Assembly: GCA_903929355.1 (NCBI GenBank) | Contig: CAIYUN010000017.1 | Location: forward strand, 62,001-126,000 | Direction of reading: 5' to 3' | Source: an uncultured Opitutaceae bacterium | GTDB taxonomy: Bacteria; Verrucomicrobiota; Verrucomicrobiia; Opitutales; Opitutaceae | Length of the DNA: 64,000 nt | Part shown: piece by piece, positions 26,465 to 37,883 of the stretch | Layout: every line of letters begins with the position of its first letter | Position numbering within the stretch: the first letter of the stretch is position 1 | Made by a program: the position numbers and the translations under genes | The notes under the pieces: model-generated | What the model saw: only the letters and a program-made list of their open reading frames with translations | Database searches by the model: none | What the model was told of the DNA's origin: nothing

Positions 26465-27244
26465 CTCCGCCACCTCCTTCTGCCCGCCTTCACCGGCGCG
26501 CTCTTCGTGGGCCTGTGGCAGCTCGCCTGCCTGATGCTGTCTGCGGACAGCCGCTTTCTCCTTCCTTCACCCCTGGCCGTGATCGCCGCGCTGCGTTCCG
26601 AATGGCCGGCCCTGTCGCGCGCCGCGTTCAACACCAGCGAAGGCGCGCTCCTCGGCTTTGGGCTCGCCGTGGCCGTGAGTTTCGCGCTGGCCCTCGCTCT
26701 TGGGTCGGCGGGCTGGGTGCGGGCCAGCCTATATCCGTATCTGATGATCCTGCAAATGACCCCGATCATCGTCTTTGCCCCGATGCTGGTGATCTGGGTC
26801 GGTCCCGGACTGCCGAGCGTCACCATCATCACGTTCCTGATCTGCTTCTTTCCCCTGGTGGTGAACACGACGCAGGGTCTGGTCTCGACGGACCGCCAGC
26901 TCGTGGAACTGTTCCGGATGGGCCGGGCCACCCGATGGCAGGAACTGTGGTTGCTGCGGGTGCCGGCGGCGTTGCCCTACTTTTTCACCGGCCTGCGCAT
27001 CGCCGCGACCCTCGCCCCCATCGGCGCGCTGGTGGGCGACTATACGGCGGGCAGCTCGGCCGGCAATGGCGGCGGGCTGGGTTTTCGCACGATCATCTAC
27101 AGCGCCAACGCCAAATACCCGGCGCTGTTCGCCACCGCCGCCGTGACCTGTGCGCTGGGCTTCGTGCTGGTGGCCGGGGTGATCGTCGCGGCGCGACTTG
27201 CGCTCGGCCACTGGCACGACTCCTACGAGCGGCGGGAGATGTGA
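26456..27244 (+). CDS. ABC transporter permease (SsuC/TauC/ThiX-like)
   Basis: The 262-residue inner-membrane protein starts from a GTG as MLKLRHLLLPAFTGALFVGL and has about six transmembrane helices. The EAA-type loop is RMGRATRWQELWLLRVPAALPYFFTGLRIA, matching the binding-protein-dependent permease signature. GTG codons at 26438 and 26447 are possible earlier starts, but all three lie in a dispersed repeat. It forms a two-gene importer with the preceding ATPase. Confidence 0.9.
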   Translation: MLKLRHLLLPAFTGALFVGLWQLACLMLSADSRFLLPSPLAVIAALRSEWPALSRAAFNTSEGALLGFGLAVAVSFALALALGSAGWVRASLYPYLMILQMTPIIVFAPMLVIWVGPGLPSVTIITFLICFFPLVVNTTQGLVSTDRQLVELFRMGRATRWQELWLLRVPAALPYFFTGLRIAATLAPIGALVGDYTAGSSAGNGGGLGFRTIIYSANAKYPALFATAAVTCALGFVLVAGVIVAARLALGHWHDSYERREM

Positions 27245-27429
27245 CCGGCCGATCTCGGCCCGGTCGGTTTGGTCACGAGACGGGTGCATTTGTCGCCGGG
27301 GTCGCCGACCCCGGTTTGGTTCATTTTTCAGATGAGGGTCCAGCTGCCGGCGTCTGCCTGCGCTGCGCCCGAGGTCAGCCACTCCGCCATTTTGCTTCCC
27401 TGGGCGGAGCCAAAGGGTTAAGCAGTCCC
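27245..27429. repeat. GC-rich palindromes between permease and DUF502 gene
   Basis: 27297-27315 is a perfect palindrome: CCGGGGTC, loop GCC, GACCCCGG. Near 27245-27270 GACCGGCC...CGGCCCGGTC forms another stem, and around 27379-27412 CTCCGCC...GGGCGGAG a third. The first is followed by TTTGGTTCATTTTT, so it could act as a weak terminator for the importer genes. No gene is seen. Confidence 0.6.
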
Positions 27430-28116
27430 ATGCCCGCGCCCGTCTCCCGTTTCTCCTCCTTCCGCAACACTTTCTTTGCCGGCTTGTTGCTGCTCGCGCC
27501 GTTGGGGATCACGGTGTGGGCTTTCCTCAAGGTCATTGACGTGGTGGGCGGCGCGTTCAGTCCGCGGATCGCCGGGCTGGCCGCGCTGTTTCTGCCGGTT
27601 TCGTGGCAGAACAGCGCGTTGCTCGACGTCGGGTGGAACATCCTCTCCACCGTCATTGTGGTGCTGTTGATCGCGCTGCTCGGCTGGGTTTCACACTATG
27701 TGTTCGGTCGGGTCCTGCTGCAGATGGGCGACCGTTTCATCCAGCGCATTCCAGGCATCAACGCCGTGTACAACACGGTCAACCAGATCATCGCCACCTT
27801 TGGACCGAACGGGCGTAGTTCATTTTCTCAGGTGGTGCTCGTCGAGTTTCCGCGCGCCGGTTCCTGGACGATCGGCTTTCTCACCAATAAATCGCCCGGC
27901 GAGGCGCAAGCGCTCGTGGGAGGGGAGCTCTGGGCGGTGTTTGTGCCCACCACCCCAAATCCAACGGGCGGCTACATGCTGCTGGTGCCGCGGGCCGGGG
28001 TCGTCGAGCTGGAGATGAGCGTGGCCGAGGGCATGAAAATGATCATCTCCGGCGGGGCCATCGCGCCGCCCTGGCCGACGGCCAAAAAACCGCCCGCGCC
28101 CGCGCCCGCGGCCTGA
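27430..28116 (+). CDS. DUF502 family membrane protein
   Basis: The 228-residue protein has two hydrophobic segments (NTFFAGLLLLAPLGITVWAF and ILSTVIVVLLIALLGWVSHY). The conserved DUF502 stretch VYNTVNQIIATFGPNGRSSF follows, then VVLVEFPRAGSWTIGFLTN and VFVPTTPNPTGGYMLLVP. The tail is Ala/Pro-rich and probably disordered. The family is common in bacteria and plants but has no settled biochemical role. Upstream in-frame sequence antisense to nothing known was excluded because it overlaps the permease gene. recO follows 12 nt later. Confidence 0.92.
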   Translation: MPAPVSRFSSFRNTFFAGLLLLAPLGITVWAFLKVIDVVGGAFSPRIAGLAALFLPVSWQNSALLDVGWNILSTVIVVLLIALLGWVSHYVFGRVLLQMGDRFIQRIPGINAVYNTVNQIIATFGPNGRSSFSQVVLVEFPRAGSWTIGFLTNKSPGEAQALVGGELWAVFVPTTPNPTGGYMLLVPRAGVVELEMSVAEGMKMIISGGAIAPPWPTAKKPPAPAPAA

Positions 28117-28128
28117 GGCCCGCGCCCC

Positions 28129-28755
28129 ATGCCCGGTCCTGTGCTCCAGACCGACGCCATCGTGCTGGCGCGGCGTCCGCCGGCGGAGTCGTTCCAGACG
28201 CTCACCGTGTTCTGCCCCACGCACGGGGCGCTCATCGTCCTGCAACGGGTGCCCAAGAAATCTTCTCCCGGTCGCCTCGTGCTGGACCTCTTTGACGAGG
28301 CTGCGCTGACCTTGGAGACCCCCCGCACCGGGGGGCCGTGGTTCGTGCGCGAGGCCCGGTTGCTCGCACGCCCGGTGGACATCGGTCGCGATTACGACGC
28401 GCTGCGGCTGGCGAGCGCCCTGGCCACTCTCGTGGCGCGCAACCCGGTGCCGGCCGAGAGCCGCGCCCAGGTCGGGGCGCTCCTGCGGGAGGCGTTGGCG
28501 GCGTTTGCCGGCGGCGGCCCGCCGGAGCTGGTGTATTTCAAGAGCCTCTGGCGCTTTGCCCGCGACGAGGGCCATCCAGTCCGGGAGCAATGGCTGCCCT
28601 CGCTGCCCGCCACGCAGCGCGCCGAGGCCGCCCGCCTGTTGCGCACCCCGCTGGCCGGTCTCGCCGGAGACCAGGGCGTGGCGGCCGACGCCGGGGACCT
28701 CGCAGGCCGCCTCGAAACCTACCTGCGTGCCCACACCGAGCTCCTGCTGGGCTAA
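28129..28755 (+). CDS. recO: DNA repair protein RecO
   Basis: The 208-residue protein begins MPGPVLQTDAIVLARRPPAE with an OB-fold N-terminus (TLTVFCPTHGALIVLQRVPKK). It continues with the helical RecO C-domain (ELVYFKSLWRFARDEGHPV). RecO loads RecA on SSB-coated single-stranded DNA with RecR. It is somewhat shorter than the E. coli protein and lacks the zinc-finger Cys residues of some RecO proteins. It closely follows the DUF502 gene and converges on icd with 97 nt between. Confidence 0.8.
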   Translation: MPGPVLQTDAIVLARRPPAESFQTLTVFCPTHGALIVLQRVPKKSSPGRLVLDLFDEAALTLETPRTGGPWFVREARLLARPVDIGRDYDALRLASALATLVARNPVPAESRAQVGALLREALAAFAGGGPPELVYFKSLWRFARDEGHPVREQWLPSLPATQRAEAARLLRTPLAGLAGDQGVAADAGDLAGRLETYLRAHTELLLG

Positions 28756-28852
28756 GGGGCACATCCGAGCTTTTGACAGGGGAGTCAGCCGCTACCGCCG
28801 GGCCGGGCCGGGTTCATGAATTGAAGGAGGTGGGAGAAAACGGCGGGCACAC

Positions 28853-31460
<2,608 letters not shown>

Positions 31461-32801
31461 TCAGTCCGCGCGGGTGATGTGGATGCCGCCGTTTTCGCTT
31501 TCGAGCTGAATGCGCGCGGTGCCTTCGGGGAGGCCGGCGAAAGGATCCTGGCCGCGGGGTTTCATCAACACCGGAAAATCAGACTCGATGTGGCCGAAGG
31601 TGGTTCGGGCCTCAATCGCCGGCACCGCGGATGAGGGCAGGGTCAGGTCAATGGCCCCAAAGCTGGTCCGGGCCTCAATCCGGGAAAGCGTCGGCGAGGT
31701 CGCGCGGACCAGGAGCGCGCCGTTTTGGCTGTGGCACACGATGATCGGGCCGCCGCTCGAGATGTCCATGGCCCCAAAGGAGTTTTCGGCCCGGACCGAG
31801 CCGGCGACACCGCGGGCCGACACCGCGCCGTTTTGGGTCACGAGATCGACGTCACCGCCTATGTCCGTCGCGGAAATCGCGCCAAAGGAAGTCTTGAGGT
31901 CGGCGGACTGCGCCCGGACGACCTCGATCGGCCCGTTCCGGTCCCGCAGCCACACCGCTCCGTCCACTCGGCGGGCCGTGAGGCTCCCAAACGAGGTTTC
32001 GGCCTCGAGGCGACCATGGATGTCGCCCGCATTAATCCGACCATTTTGATTCTTCAGCCAGGCCGGCCCCGTTTCGGCTACGTCCATGGCCCCAAACGCA
32101 GTCTCGGCTTGGATGCTCCCGGTGATGTGCTGGACCGAGATGGCGCCGTTCTGGCTTTTGACCCGGGTCTCTCCCGCCCCGGCCACCGAAATGGCGCCGA
32201 AGGTGGTTTCGGCGTGCACGGCGCCACCGACCTGGCGCACGGTAATCGCGCCGCTTTGGCCGCCCGCCTCGACCCCGCCGGACACGTCGGCGATCTCCGT
32301 GTCACCAAATTGGTTGGTGGTTTGCACCCGCACCCGGGCCGGCACGCGGATGGCCAGGTCGGAGGCGAAGCCGGTCTGTCCCTTGGCGACGGGGAAGGCG
32401 ACCGTCAGCCGCAATCGGCCGTGGTCAATCACCGCAGTGCAACGGACGTCGCGGGCGGCGGCTTGCGCGAGTTCGTCGGTCGGGGCGCGGACGGTGGCCT
32501 GCCACGACCATTCCATCGGCCCGTCCGTGACGCCAGTCACCTTCACGGAGCCAAACTTGTTGTCCACCTCCAGATCAGTGAGATCGGCTGGCACCGCGCC
32601 GCCTTGGGTGAGCTTCGCCGAACCCTTGAGGTTGGAGTCAAACCAGGATGAGCCGCCGGTGGAATTGTAGGCCACCACCCGGTTGCCGTTCATTTCGGTG
32701 ACAACGTAGGACCACCCGTGGGAAGAGCTGACAGTAACATCGCAGCCCGCCAAACCTGCCAACAGCGCGAGCAGCGCGGAACCGTGCAAGAACTTGTTCA
32801 T
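31461..32801 (-). CDS. lipoprotein with alternating FGA/QNG beta-helix repeats (DUF4097-like)
   Basis: The 446-residue protein has a lipoprotein signal (MNKFLHGSALLALLAGLAGC). From about residue 180 it is built of ~20-residue units, each ending in a strand with xFGAI or QNGAI: TTFGAISV, SQNGAISV, TAFGAMDV, NQNGRINA, TSFGSLTA, DRNGPIEV, TSFGAISA, TQNGAVSA, NSFGAMDI, SQNGALLV, TSFGAIDL, TTFGHIES, SENGGIHI. Such repeats predict a right-handed beta-solenoid like the DUF4097 'adhesin' family. Surface or periplasmic location is expected; a ligand is unknown. The start is set by the signal peptide. Confidence 0.85.
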   Translation of the reverse strand: MNKFLHGSALLALLAGLAGCDVTVSSSHGWSYVVTEMNGNRVVAYNSTGGSSWFDSNLKGSAKLTQGGAVPADLTDLEVDNKFGSVKVTGVTDGPMEWSWQATVRAPTDELAQAAARDVRCTAVIDHGRLRLTVAFPVAKGQTGFASDLAIRVPARVRVQTTNQFGDTEIADVSGGVEAGGQSGAITVRQVGGAVHAETTFGAISVAGAGETRVKSQNGAISVQHITGSIQAETAFGAMDVAETGPAWLKNQNGRINAGDIHGRLEAETSFGSLTARRVDGAVWLRDRNGPIEVVRAQSADLKTSFGAISATDIGGDVDLVTQNGAVSARGVAGSVRAENSFGAMDISSGGPIIVCHSQNGALLVRATSPTLSRIEARTSFGAIDLTLPSSAVPAIEARTTFGHIESDFPVLMKPRGQDPFAGLPEGTARIQLESENGGIHITRAD

Positions 32802-33041
32802 GGAGGGGAAGGGAAAGGAGGGCGGGGAGCCCTGAGCGGCGAACCTGGACCCGGTCCGGTTGAAGTTCAAGTCTTGAAGCGGTCAGATTGGTGTGGGCAT
32901 CCCCTCTGACATCTGACGGCCAGACGACGGAGACGGAATTTTAACACGGAGATCACGATGAGCACGGAGAGCCGAGCCGAAGCCTGAAGTCTAACTTCGG
33001 AGACTCACCGTCTCCCTGACCTCTGGCCTCCACCCCCCCAC
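32802..33041. repeat. repeat-rich gap between two exported-protein genes
   Basis: TTTTAACACGGAGATCACGA at about 32939 and GAGCACGGAG are CACGGAG-type. CTGACATCTGACGGCCAG (near 32908) and CTGACCTCTGGCCTCC (near 33016) belong to the TGACATCTGGCC family. GGAGACGG (about 32929) and CCGTCTCC (about 33008) form an inverted pair that could terminate transcription of the LRR gene. Confidence 0.65.
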
Positions 33042-34892
33042 CTACGGCGCCGGCGCGATCACGATTTGCAGAAAAACCGGCGTCACTCCCGCCTGGTTGT
33101 AGCTCGCCGTCACCTGGGTGCAGTTTGTCACGGTCGTCACATTGGCGGTGCTCCAGTTGACCAGGTCGGTGCTGGCCTGCACCGTGTAGGTGAGATCGGA
33201 CTGGGAGGCGTCAAAGACGAGGCTGGGCAAGCCATTCACGAGCGTCGGTGTCGGCAGTGCGCCTTCGGCATTGGCCAGGGGGCCGAGGTTGAAGGCATAT
33301 TTGACGAGGTTCGCGACTCCGTCGTTGGCGGGCGTGGCCAGGTCACCGACCACGCTTGGATTGCCCAACTGCGCAGTCGTGAAATTGCTTTGCAGCCAGT
33401 TGAGCTGGGCCGTGGAGGTTCCCACCACGAGATGGACCGGCACCGTCGCAACCGTCCCGGCCGGACTGGTGAGGACGGCCTGAAATTGCTCACCCAGCTG
33501 GGCGGTGGTCGGCGCAGTGATCGTCAGCGTGCCCGAGTTGTAGCCGGCGAAATGGCTGCCGGAGACGTTCGTGAACGTGTTTCCGCCGTCGGTCGAGACC
33601 TGCCATTGGACCGCCGGCGCAGGGGAACCGCTCGCAGCGACGGTGAATGAAGCCGTGGTCCCCGCCACCACCGCCTCGCTCGCCGGCGGTCCGGTGATGC
33701 CGGGCACCGACATCACAGCGGTGGGCAGCCCGCCAAAGGTGGAGGTCCAGCCGGTGGCGCCGGCCAGATGGTAGACGGTCGCGCCGTCACTGGAATCAAA
33801 CACCGTCCCGCTGGTGGACGGAGGGTTGCCGAGAAAACCAAAGGCAGTCAGGCTGATGCAGTTTTGGAAGGCGCCAAATCCAATGTTGGTGACGCTGGCG
33901 GGGATCGTGATGCTGGTCAGGCTGGTGCAATCGAAGAACGTGCTGCTGCCGATGCTGGTCACGCTGCTTGGAATCGAAATGCTGACGAGACTGGTGCAAC
34001 TGGCGAATGCCCCGGCTCCCAGGCTCGTGACGCTGCCTGGAATTGTGATACTGGTTAGGCTGGAGCAGGCGGCAAACGCCCCGAAGCCAATGTTGGTGAC
34101 CCCGCTACCGAGGGAAACGCTCGTCAAGCCGGAGCAATTGTCGAAGGCATCCGTGCCGATGGTCGTGACACTGGCGGGAATTACCACACCGGTCAGTCCG
34201 GCGCAGGATTCGAACGCATTGTCCGCGACGGTGGTGACACTGGCGGGGACCGCGTAACTGCCCGCCAAAGTGCCCGGATATTGGATGAGGGTGGCCTGCG
34301 CGAGATCGAATAGGACCCCGGCCACACTGCTGTAGGCGGTGTTCCCGTGGGTCACCGTGATCGCCGCCAGCTTCGGGCAGGTGGCGAATGCACCGGCGCC
34401 GATGCTGGTCACGCTGGTTGGGATCGTCACGCCGGTCAGGCTGTTGCAGGTAGCGAACGCATTGGCCGCGATGGTGGTGACGCTGGACGGGACCGTGTAG
34501 CTGCCGGAAACAGCGCCGGGAAATTGGATGAGGGTGGTCTGGCCGAGATCGAACAGCACCCCGCCGACGCTGCTCAATGCGGTGTTGCTGGAAGCCACGT
34601 TGATGGCGGTCAGGTTCTGGCAGTTGGCGAAAGCGCCACCCGCGACGCTGCCGACGCCGGCGGAGATTGAGACGCTGGTCAGGCTGCTCTTGCCGGCAAA
34701 CGCATTCGCGGCAATGCCGATGACCGGGAGGCTGTTGATCGTGCTCGGAATGGACACTGCCCCACCTGAGCCCGTGTAGCCCGTGATGGTCACGGCGCCA
34801 TTGCTGATGGAGGTGGTGAACTGCGCCCGCGCCGCGAGGGGCAGCACGGTAAGCAGGCCAATCGCGAAGAGCAGTTGCAGCACGCGGTTCAT
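33042..34892 (-). CDS. secreted BspA-like leucine-rich repeat protein with Ig-like domain
   Basis: The 616-residue protein has a signal peptide (MNRVLQLLFAIGLLTVLPLAARA). About ten LRR_5 repeats of the type SVTSIGAGAFATCTSLVSIS then run to about residue 385. An Ig-like domain follows (GTTASFTVAASGSPAPAVQW), then a C-terminal domain containing DGVANLVKYAFNLGP and LTYTVQASTDLVNW, common on exported verrucomicrobial proteins. Two long insertions (SSVGGVLFDLGQTTLIQFPG and SSVAGVLFDLAQATLIQYPG) are internal duplicates. BspA relatives are surface adhesins; here the partner is unknown. Confidence 0.85.
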   Translation of the reverse strand: MNRVLQLLFAIGLLTVLPLAARAQFTTSISNGAVTITGYTGSGGAVSIPSTINSLPVIGIAANAFAGKSSLTSVSISAGVGSVAGGAFANCQNLTAINVASSNTALSSVGGVLFDLGQTTLIQFPGAVSGSYTVPSSVTTIAANAFATCNSLTGVTIPTSVTSIGAGAFATCPKLAAITVTHGNTAYSSVAGVLFDLAQATLIQYPGTLAGSYAVPASVTTVADNAFESCAGLTGVVIPASVTTIGTDAFDNCSGLTSVSLGSGVTNIGFGAFAACSSLTSITIPGSVTSLGAGAFASCTSLVSISIPSSVTSIGSSTFFDCTSLTSITIPASVTNIGFGAFQNCISLTAFGFLGNPPSTSGTVFDSSDGATVYHLAGATGWTSTFGGLPTAVMSVPGITGPPASEAVVAGTTASFTVAASGSPAPAVQWQVSTDGGNTFTNVSGSHFAGYNSGTLTITAPTTAQLGEQFQAVLTSPAGTVATVPVHLVVGTSTAQLNWLQSNFTTAQLGNPSVVGDLATPANDGVANLVKYAFNLGPLANAEGALPTPTLVNGLPSLVFDASQSDLTYTVQASTDLVNWSTANVTTVTNCTQVTASYNQAGVTPVFLQIVIAPAP

Positions 34893-35392
34893 CGGTGGTG
34901 TCGATAAATTTAAGCGACCCTGTGGGAATGTAAAGGCAAGTCTACTGCAAAATGATTCCAGCCCCCTCTGTCATTCGCGTCTCTTCGCGTCCATGGCAGG
35001 GTGTCACTTCGCTCGGTACGCGGTTTCCCTCACGCCATCAGTTCCCACCGTGTCCTTCGACTTGTCCTCCGAAGCTATTGGCGAAGGAGGATGCCCTTGG
35101 GCGAAGTAGGATCAGTGAAGATCAGCGAAAATCAGTGGTTAAAAACCTCCGCGGTTCGACGGTCTTAATCCGTGTCTACGGTGCCCTCCAAAGCCTTGCC
35201 TGCGGTCCGAAGCCTTGGCGAAGGATCGGCGAAGGAGGATCCGTGTACCGAGCGAAGCGACAGTTTGACAATCCGTGGTTAAAATCCGGCCTCCCTTCAG
35301 TCCCCTCTGTTCCCTCTGTTTCCTCCTGTAAATTCAATTTCCTTCTGACTTCTGCCTCCCGACTCCTGTCTCCTCCCATCCTTCCGTCGCCT
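34893..35392. repeat. 500-nt repeat region between LRR gene and priA
   Basis: No credible gene is seen. 35110-35150 is a reverse copy ending GATCAGCGAAAATCAGTGGT TAAAAA-type. 35263-35290 carries AATCCGTGGTTAAAATCC, and CCCTCTGTTCCCTCTGTTTC with CTCCTGTAAA lies near 35300-35331 (relative near 12000). GGCGAAGGAGGAT occurs at about 35082 and 35234. CACTTCGCTCGGTAC (about 35007) and GTACCGAGCGAAG (about 35243) are inverted partners. Confidence 0.7.
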
Positions 35393-37630
35393 TCACGCCA
35401 GATTAACCGGGTCAACATCCAGCACCTGCGTGATGTCATCCGGCCAGGCGAAGTCGGTGCGGAGGCGGGCGAGGTCGGCCGTCACCCTTGTCACTCCGCT
35501 CGTGAAATACCAGAGCTGCCAGCGATACTCGTCCTTGATCTTCTCAATCGGCGAGGGCGTCGGGCCGCGCAGTTCGACCCGGTTGCCCAGCTCCTTCTCC
35601 ACATGCTTGGCCCATTGCTCGGCGAAAAACTTGAGCTTCTCCGGGTTCGGCCCGCGGAAGAGGTGGTGGATGAGATGCCGGTAGGGTGGGTAGTGAAACG
35701 CCTTCCTCACCGCCAGCTCGCTCTCGGCGAAGCCGTCGTAGTCGGCGTGACGCGAAAACTGGATGGCCTGCGCCTGCGGGGTGAAGGTCTGCACCACCAC
35801 GTCGCCCGCCCGGTCGCCCCGGCCGGCCCGGCCGGCCACCTGCACGAGAAGTTGGAAGGTCCGCTCGGTGGCGCGGAAATCGGGCACGTGCATTGAGAGG
35901 TCCGCGTCCACCAGGCCGACGAGCGTGACGTTGGGGAAGTCGAGGCCCTTGCCGATCATCTGCGTGCCCACCAGCACATCAATTTTGCCCGCGCGAAACT
36001 CGGACAGCACCTGCCGGAAGCGGTTCTTCTTGGACATGGTGTCGGTGTCCATCCGTTCGACCCGGGCGCGGGGCAGCACACGGTGGACGGCCTCCTCGAT
36101 GCGCTGGGTGCCGAGGCCCTGCCACCGGATCTCCGGAGTGCCGCATTTCGGGCAGCGCACCGGCGCGGGTCGCTGGTCGCCGCAGAGGTGGCAGCGCAGG
36201 CTCTCGTCGGTGCGGTGGTAGGTCATCGCGATGCTGCAATGGTTGCACTCGACGACGTGCCCGCACTTCCGGCACTGGAGTGAGCGCGAGTACCCGCGGC
36301 GGTTGATGAACAGGATGGTCTGCTCGCGCTTTTCAAAACGGCCATGCATCAGGTCCACCAGCGGCCGGGAAAGCGTGGTGACGCCGCGCGTGCGGGCGAC
36401 CTCGACCCGCATGTCCACCACATCGATATGCGGGAGCTGGCGGTGGTCCACGCGCTGGCGGAGGCGGAGCAGCCCGTATTTGCCGGCCCGGGCGTTGGCG
36501 AAGCTCTCGAGCGACGGGGTGGCGGAACCGAGCAGGCAGAACGCGCCGGCAAGCTTGGCGCGCATGACCGCCGTGTCGCGGCCGTGGTAGCGGGGGGTCT
36601 CGTCCTGCTTGTAGGCCGGCTCGTGCTCCTCGTCCACGACGATGAGCCGCAGGTCGCGCACCGGCGCAAACACGGCGGAGCGCGCCCCCACGACGACGCG
36701 GGCGGTGCCGGTCGCCAGCGCGAGCCAGCCGTCGAGCCGCTCGCCCTCGCTCAGATGGCTGTGCCACACCACGACCTGGTGGCCGGGGGCGATCGCCTCC
36801 AGGCGGCTGCGGAGCCGTGCGACCGTCTGCGGGGTGAGCGCGACCTCCGGCACGAGGAAAACCACGCCACCACCCGCGCGCAGCGCCAGGTCGATGGCGC
36901 GCAGATACACCTCGGTCTTGCCCGAGCCGGTGATGCCGTGGAGCAGGGTCACGCCGAATTTCTGGGCGGCAACGCTGCCGGCGAGGGCGTCCACGGCCGC
37001 CTGCTGTTCCGGATTGAGCGCGTGCGGCTGGGCGGCGACCAGCTCGCCGCCGGTCCAGCCGTCGGCATAGGCCACGCGCTCGACCCGGCGCAGCTCCTCC
37101 CGGACGAGGCCGCGTTTCACCAGCGCGGTGACGACGGCGGCGGTGAGGCCGAGCCGCGAGAGCACGAGGGATTTTAGCGGCGGTTGGAACTGCTGGGCGA
37201 GAAAAGCGCAAAGCTTCGCCTGCTGCGGCGCGCGCTGGGCCAGGGCGGCGAGTTCGGCGGCGTCGGGCGGGCGGGCGAGGACGAGAAGTTTTTCCTGCTT
37301 GAGCTGGGCGGCCTTACGGACCGCCGCCGGGAGCATGGTCTCGATGACCCCGTCGAGCGGGGCGGCGTAGTAGGCGGCGAGCCAGCGGGCGAGGCCGAGC
37401 AGGTCGGGCGGCAGGGCGGGGAAGGGGTAGACGATGGCGGCGACGGACTTGAGCTTGTCGAGGGGGAAGTCCTTTGGCGCGCCGAGCTCGCCGACGAGGC
37501 CGAGGGTGAACTGACCGCGGATGGGGATCCGCACGAGTGAGCCCACGGCGACGGACGCGAGCAAAGACTCCGGCACCCGGTAGTGGAGCAGCTTGTCGAA
37601 ACCCGCGAGCGGATGCACGCCGACGAACAT
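35393..37630 (-). CDS. priA: primosomal protein N' (replication restart helicase PriA)
   Basis: The 745-residue helicase reloads the replisome at stalled forks. It has the N-terminal DNA-binding part (MFVGVHPLAGFDKLLHYRVP), Walker A in HGITGSGKTEVYLRA, the DEEH box (VVDEEHEPAYKQDETPRYHG) and helicase motifs to QVAGRAGRGDRAG. The zinc-binding insert has paired Cys (CRKCGHVVECNHC, CHLCGDQ, CPKCG). The start MFVGVHP matches the family; a longer frame to 37744 covers the intergenic repeat. It is divergent from the Fur-type gene. Confidence 0.97.
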   Translation of the reverse strand: MFVGVHPLAGFDKLLHYRVPESLLASVAVGSLVRIPIRGQFTLGLVGELGAPKDFPLDKLKSVAAIVYPFPALPPDLLGLARWLAAYYAAPLDGVIETMLPAAVRKAAQLKQEKLLVLARPPDAAELAALAQRAPQQAKLCAFLAQQFQPPLKSLVLSRLGLTAAVVTALVKRGLVREELRRVERVAYADGWTGGELVAAQPHALNPEQQAAVDALAGSVAAQKFGVTLLHGITGSGKTEVYLRAIDLALRAGGGVVFLVPEVALTPQTVARLRSRLEAIAPGHQVVVWHSHLSEGERLDGWLALATGTARVVVGARSAVFAPVRDLRLIVVDEEHEPAYKQDETPRYHGRDTAVMRAKLAGAFCLLGSATPSLESFANARAGKYGLLRLRQRVDHRQLPHIDVVDMRVEVARTRGVTTLSRPLVDLMHGRFEKREQTILFINRRGYSRSLQCRKCGHVVECNHCSIAMTYHRTDESLRCHLCGDQRPAPVRCPKCGTPEIRWQGLGTQRIEEAVHRVLPRARVERMDTDTMSKKNRFRQVLSEFRAGKIDVLVGTQMIGKGLDFPNVTLVGLVDADLSMHVPDFRATERTFQLLVQVAGRAGRGDRAGDVVVQTFTPQAQAIQFSRHADYDGFAESELAVRKAFHYPPYRHLIHHLFRGPNPEKLKFFAEQWAKHVEKELGNRVELRGPTPSPIEKIKDEYRWQLWYFTSGVTRVTADLARLRTDFAWPDDITQVLDVDPVNLA

Positions 37631-37682
37631 GGTGGGGTGATGCCTTGCGCGCCGCCGGCGCGCAAGGACAGGCTGATGGTGA

Positions 37683-37830
37683 ATGGCTAAAAGCTGAAAG
37701 ACTGAAGGCTGAGGTTGAAACCGCGCCGCCGAATAAGACGACAATTAGCCAAGTACACCCGTCCCCCCGGCCGGCTTGATGGTGCGAAAGATTAGTTGGA
37801 TTCGTCGGATCCGTCGGATCCGTCGGAAGC
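37683..37830. repeat. two short-period arrays in the priA/fur divergent gap
   Basis: 37683-37716 holds GCTAAAAGCTGAAAGACTGA followed by AGGCTGAGG, related to the GAAGGCTGAAGG array at 19350-19380. 37797-37830 holds GGATTCGTCGGATCCGTCGG followed by ATCCGTCGGAAGC, a 9-nt period, related to 31384-31425. Confidence 0.7.
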
Positions 37831-37865
37831 ATCAGGGCCACGGACGGGTTGACAGTGCGACCGGA

Positions 37866-37879
37866 CCAGTTGAAACTGG
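37866..37879. promoter_or_regulatory. 14-bp dyad overlapping the fur start region, possible operator
   Basis: CCAGTT-GA-AACTGG is a perfect 6-bp dyad ending four nucleotides before the GTG start. A consensus-like TTGACA lies at 37849-37854, although a good -10 is not obvious. The position suits autoregulation, but no Fur-box match is claimed. Confidence 0.35.
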
Positions 37880-37883
37880 CTCC

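Noticed and set aside
26413-27429. N-terminal extension of the DUF502 frame
   Set aside because: It overlaps the ABC permease in another frame and has no membrane or domain pattern; DUF502 begins at 27430.
33814-34670. Frames antisense to the LRR protein
   Set aside because: They mirror the LRR repeat periodicity only and have no independent features.
34783-35896. Several overlapping frames between the LRR gene and priA
   Set aside because: They consist of repeat words and priA antisense sequence and lack any domain.
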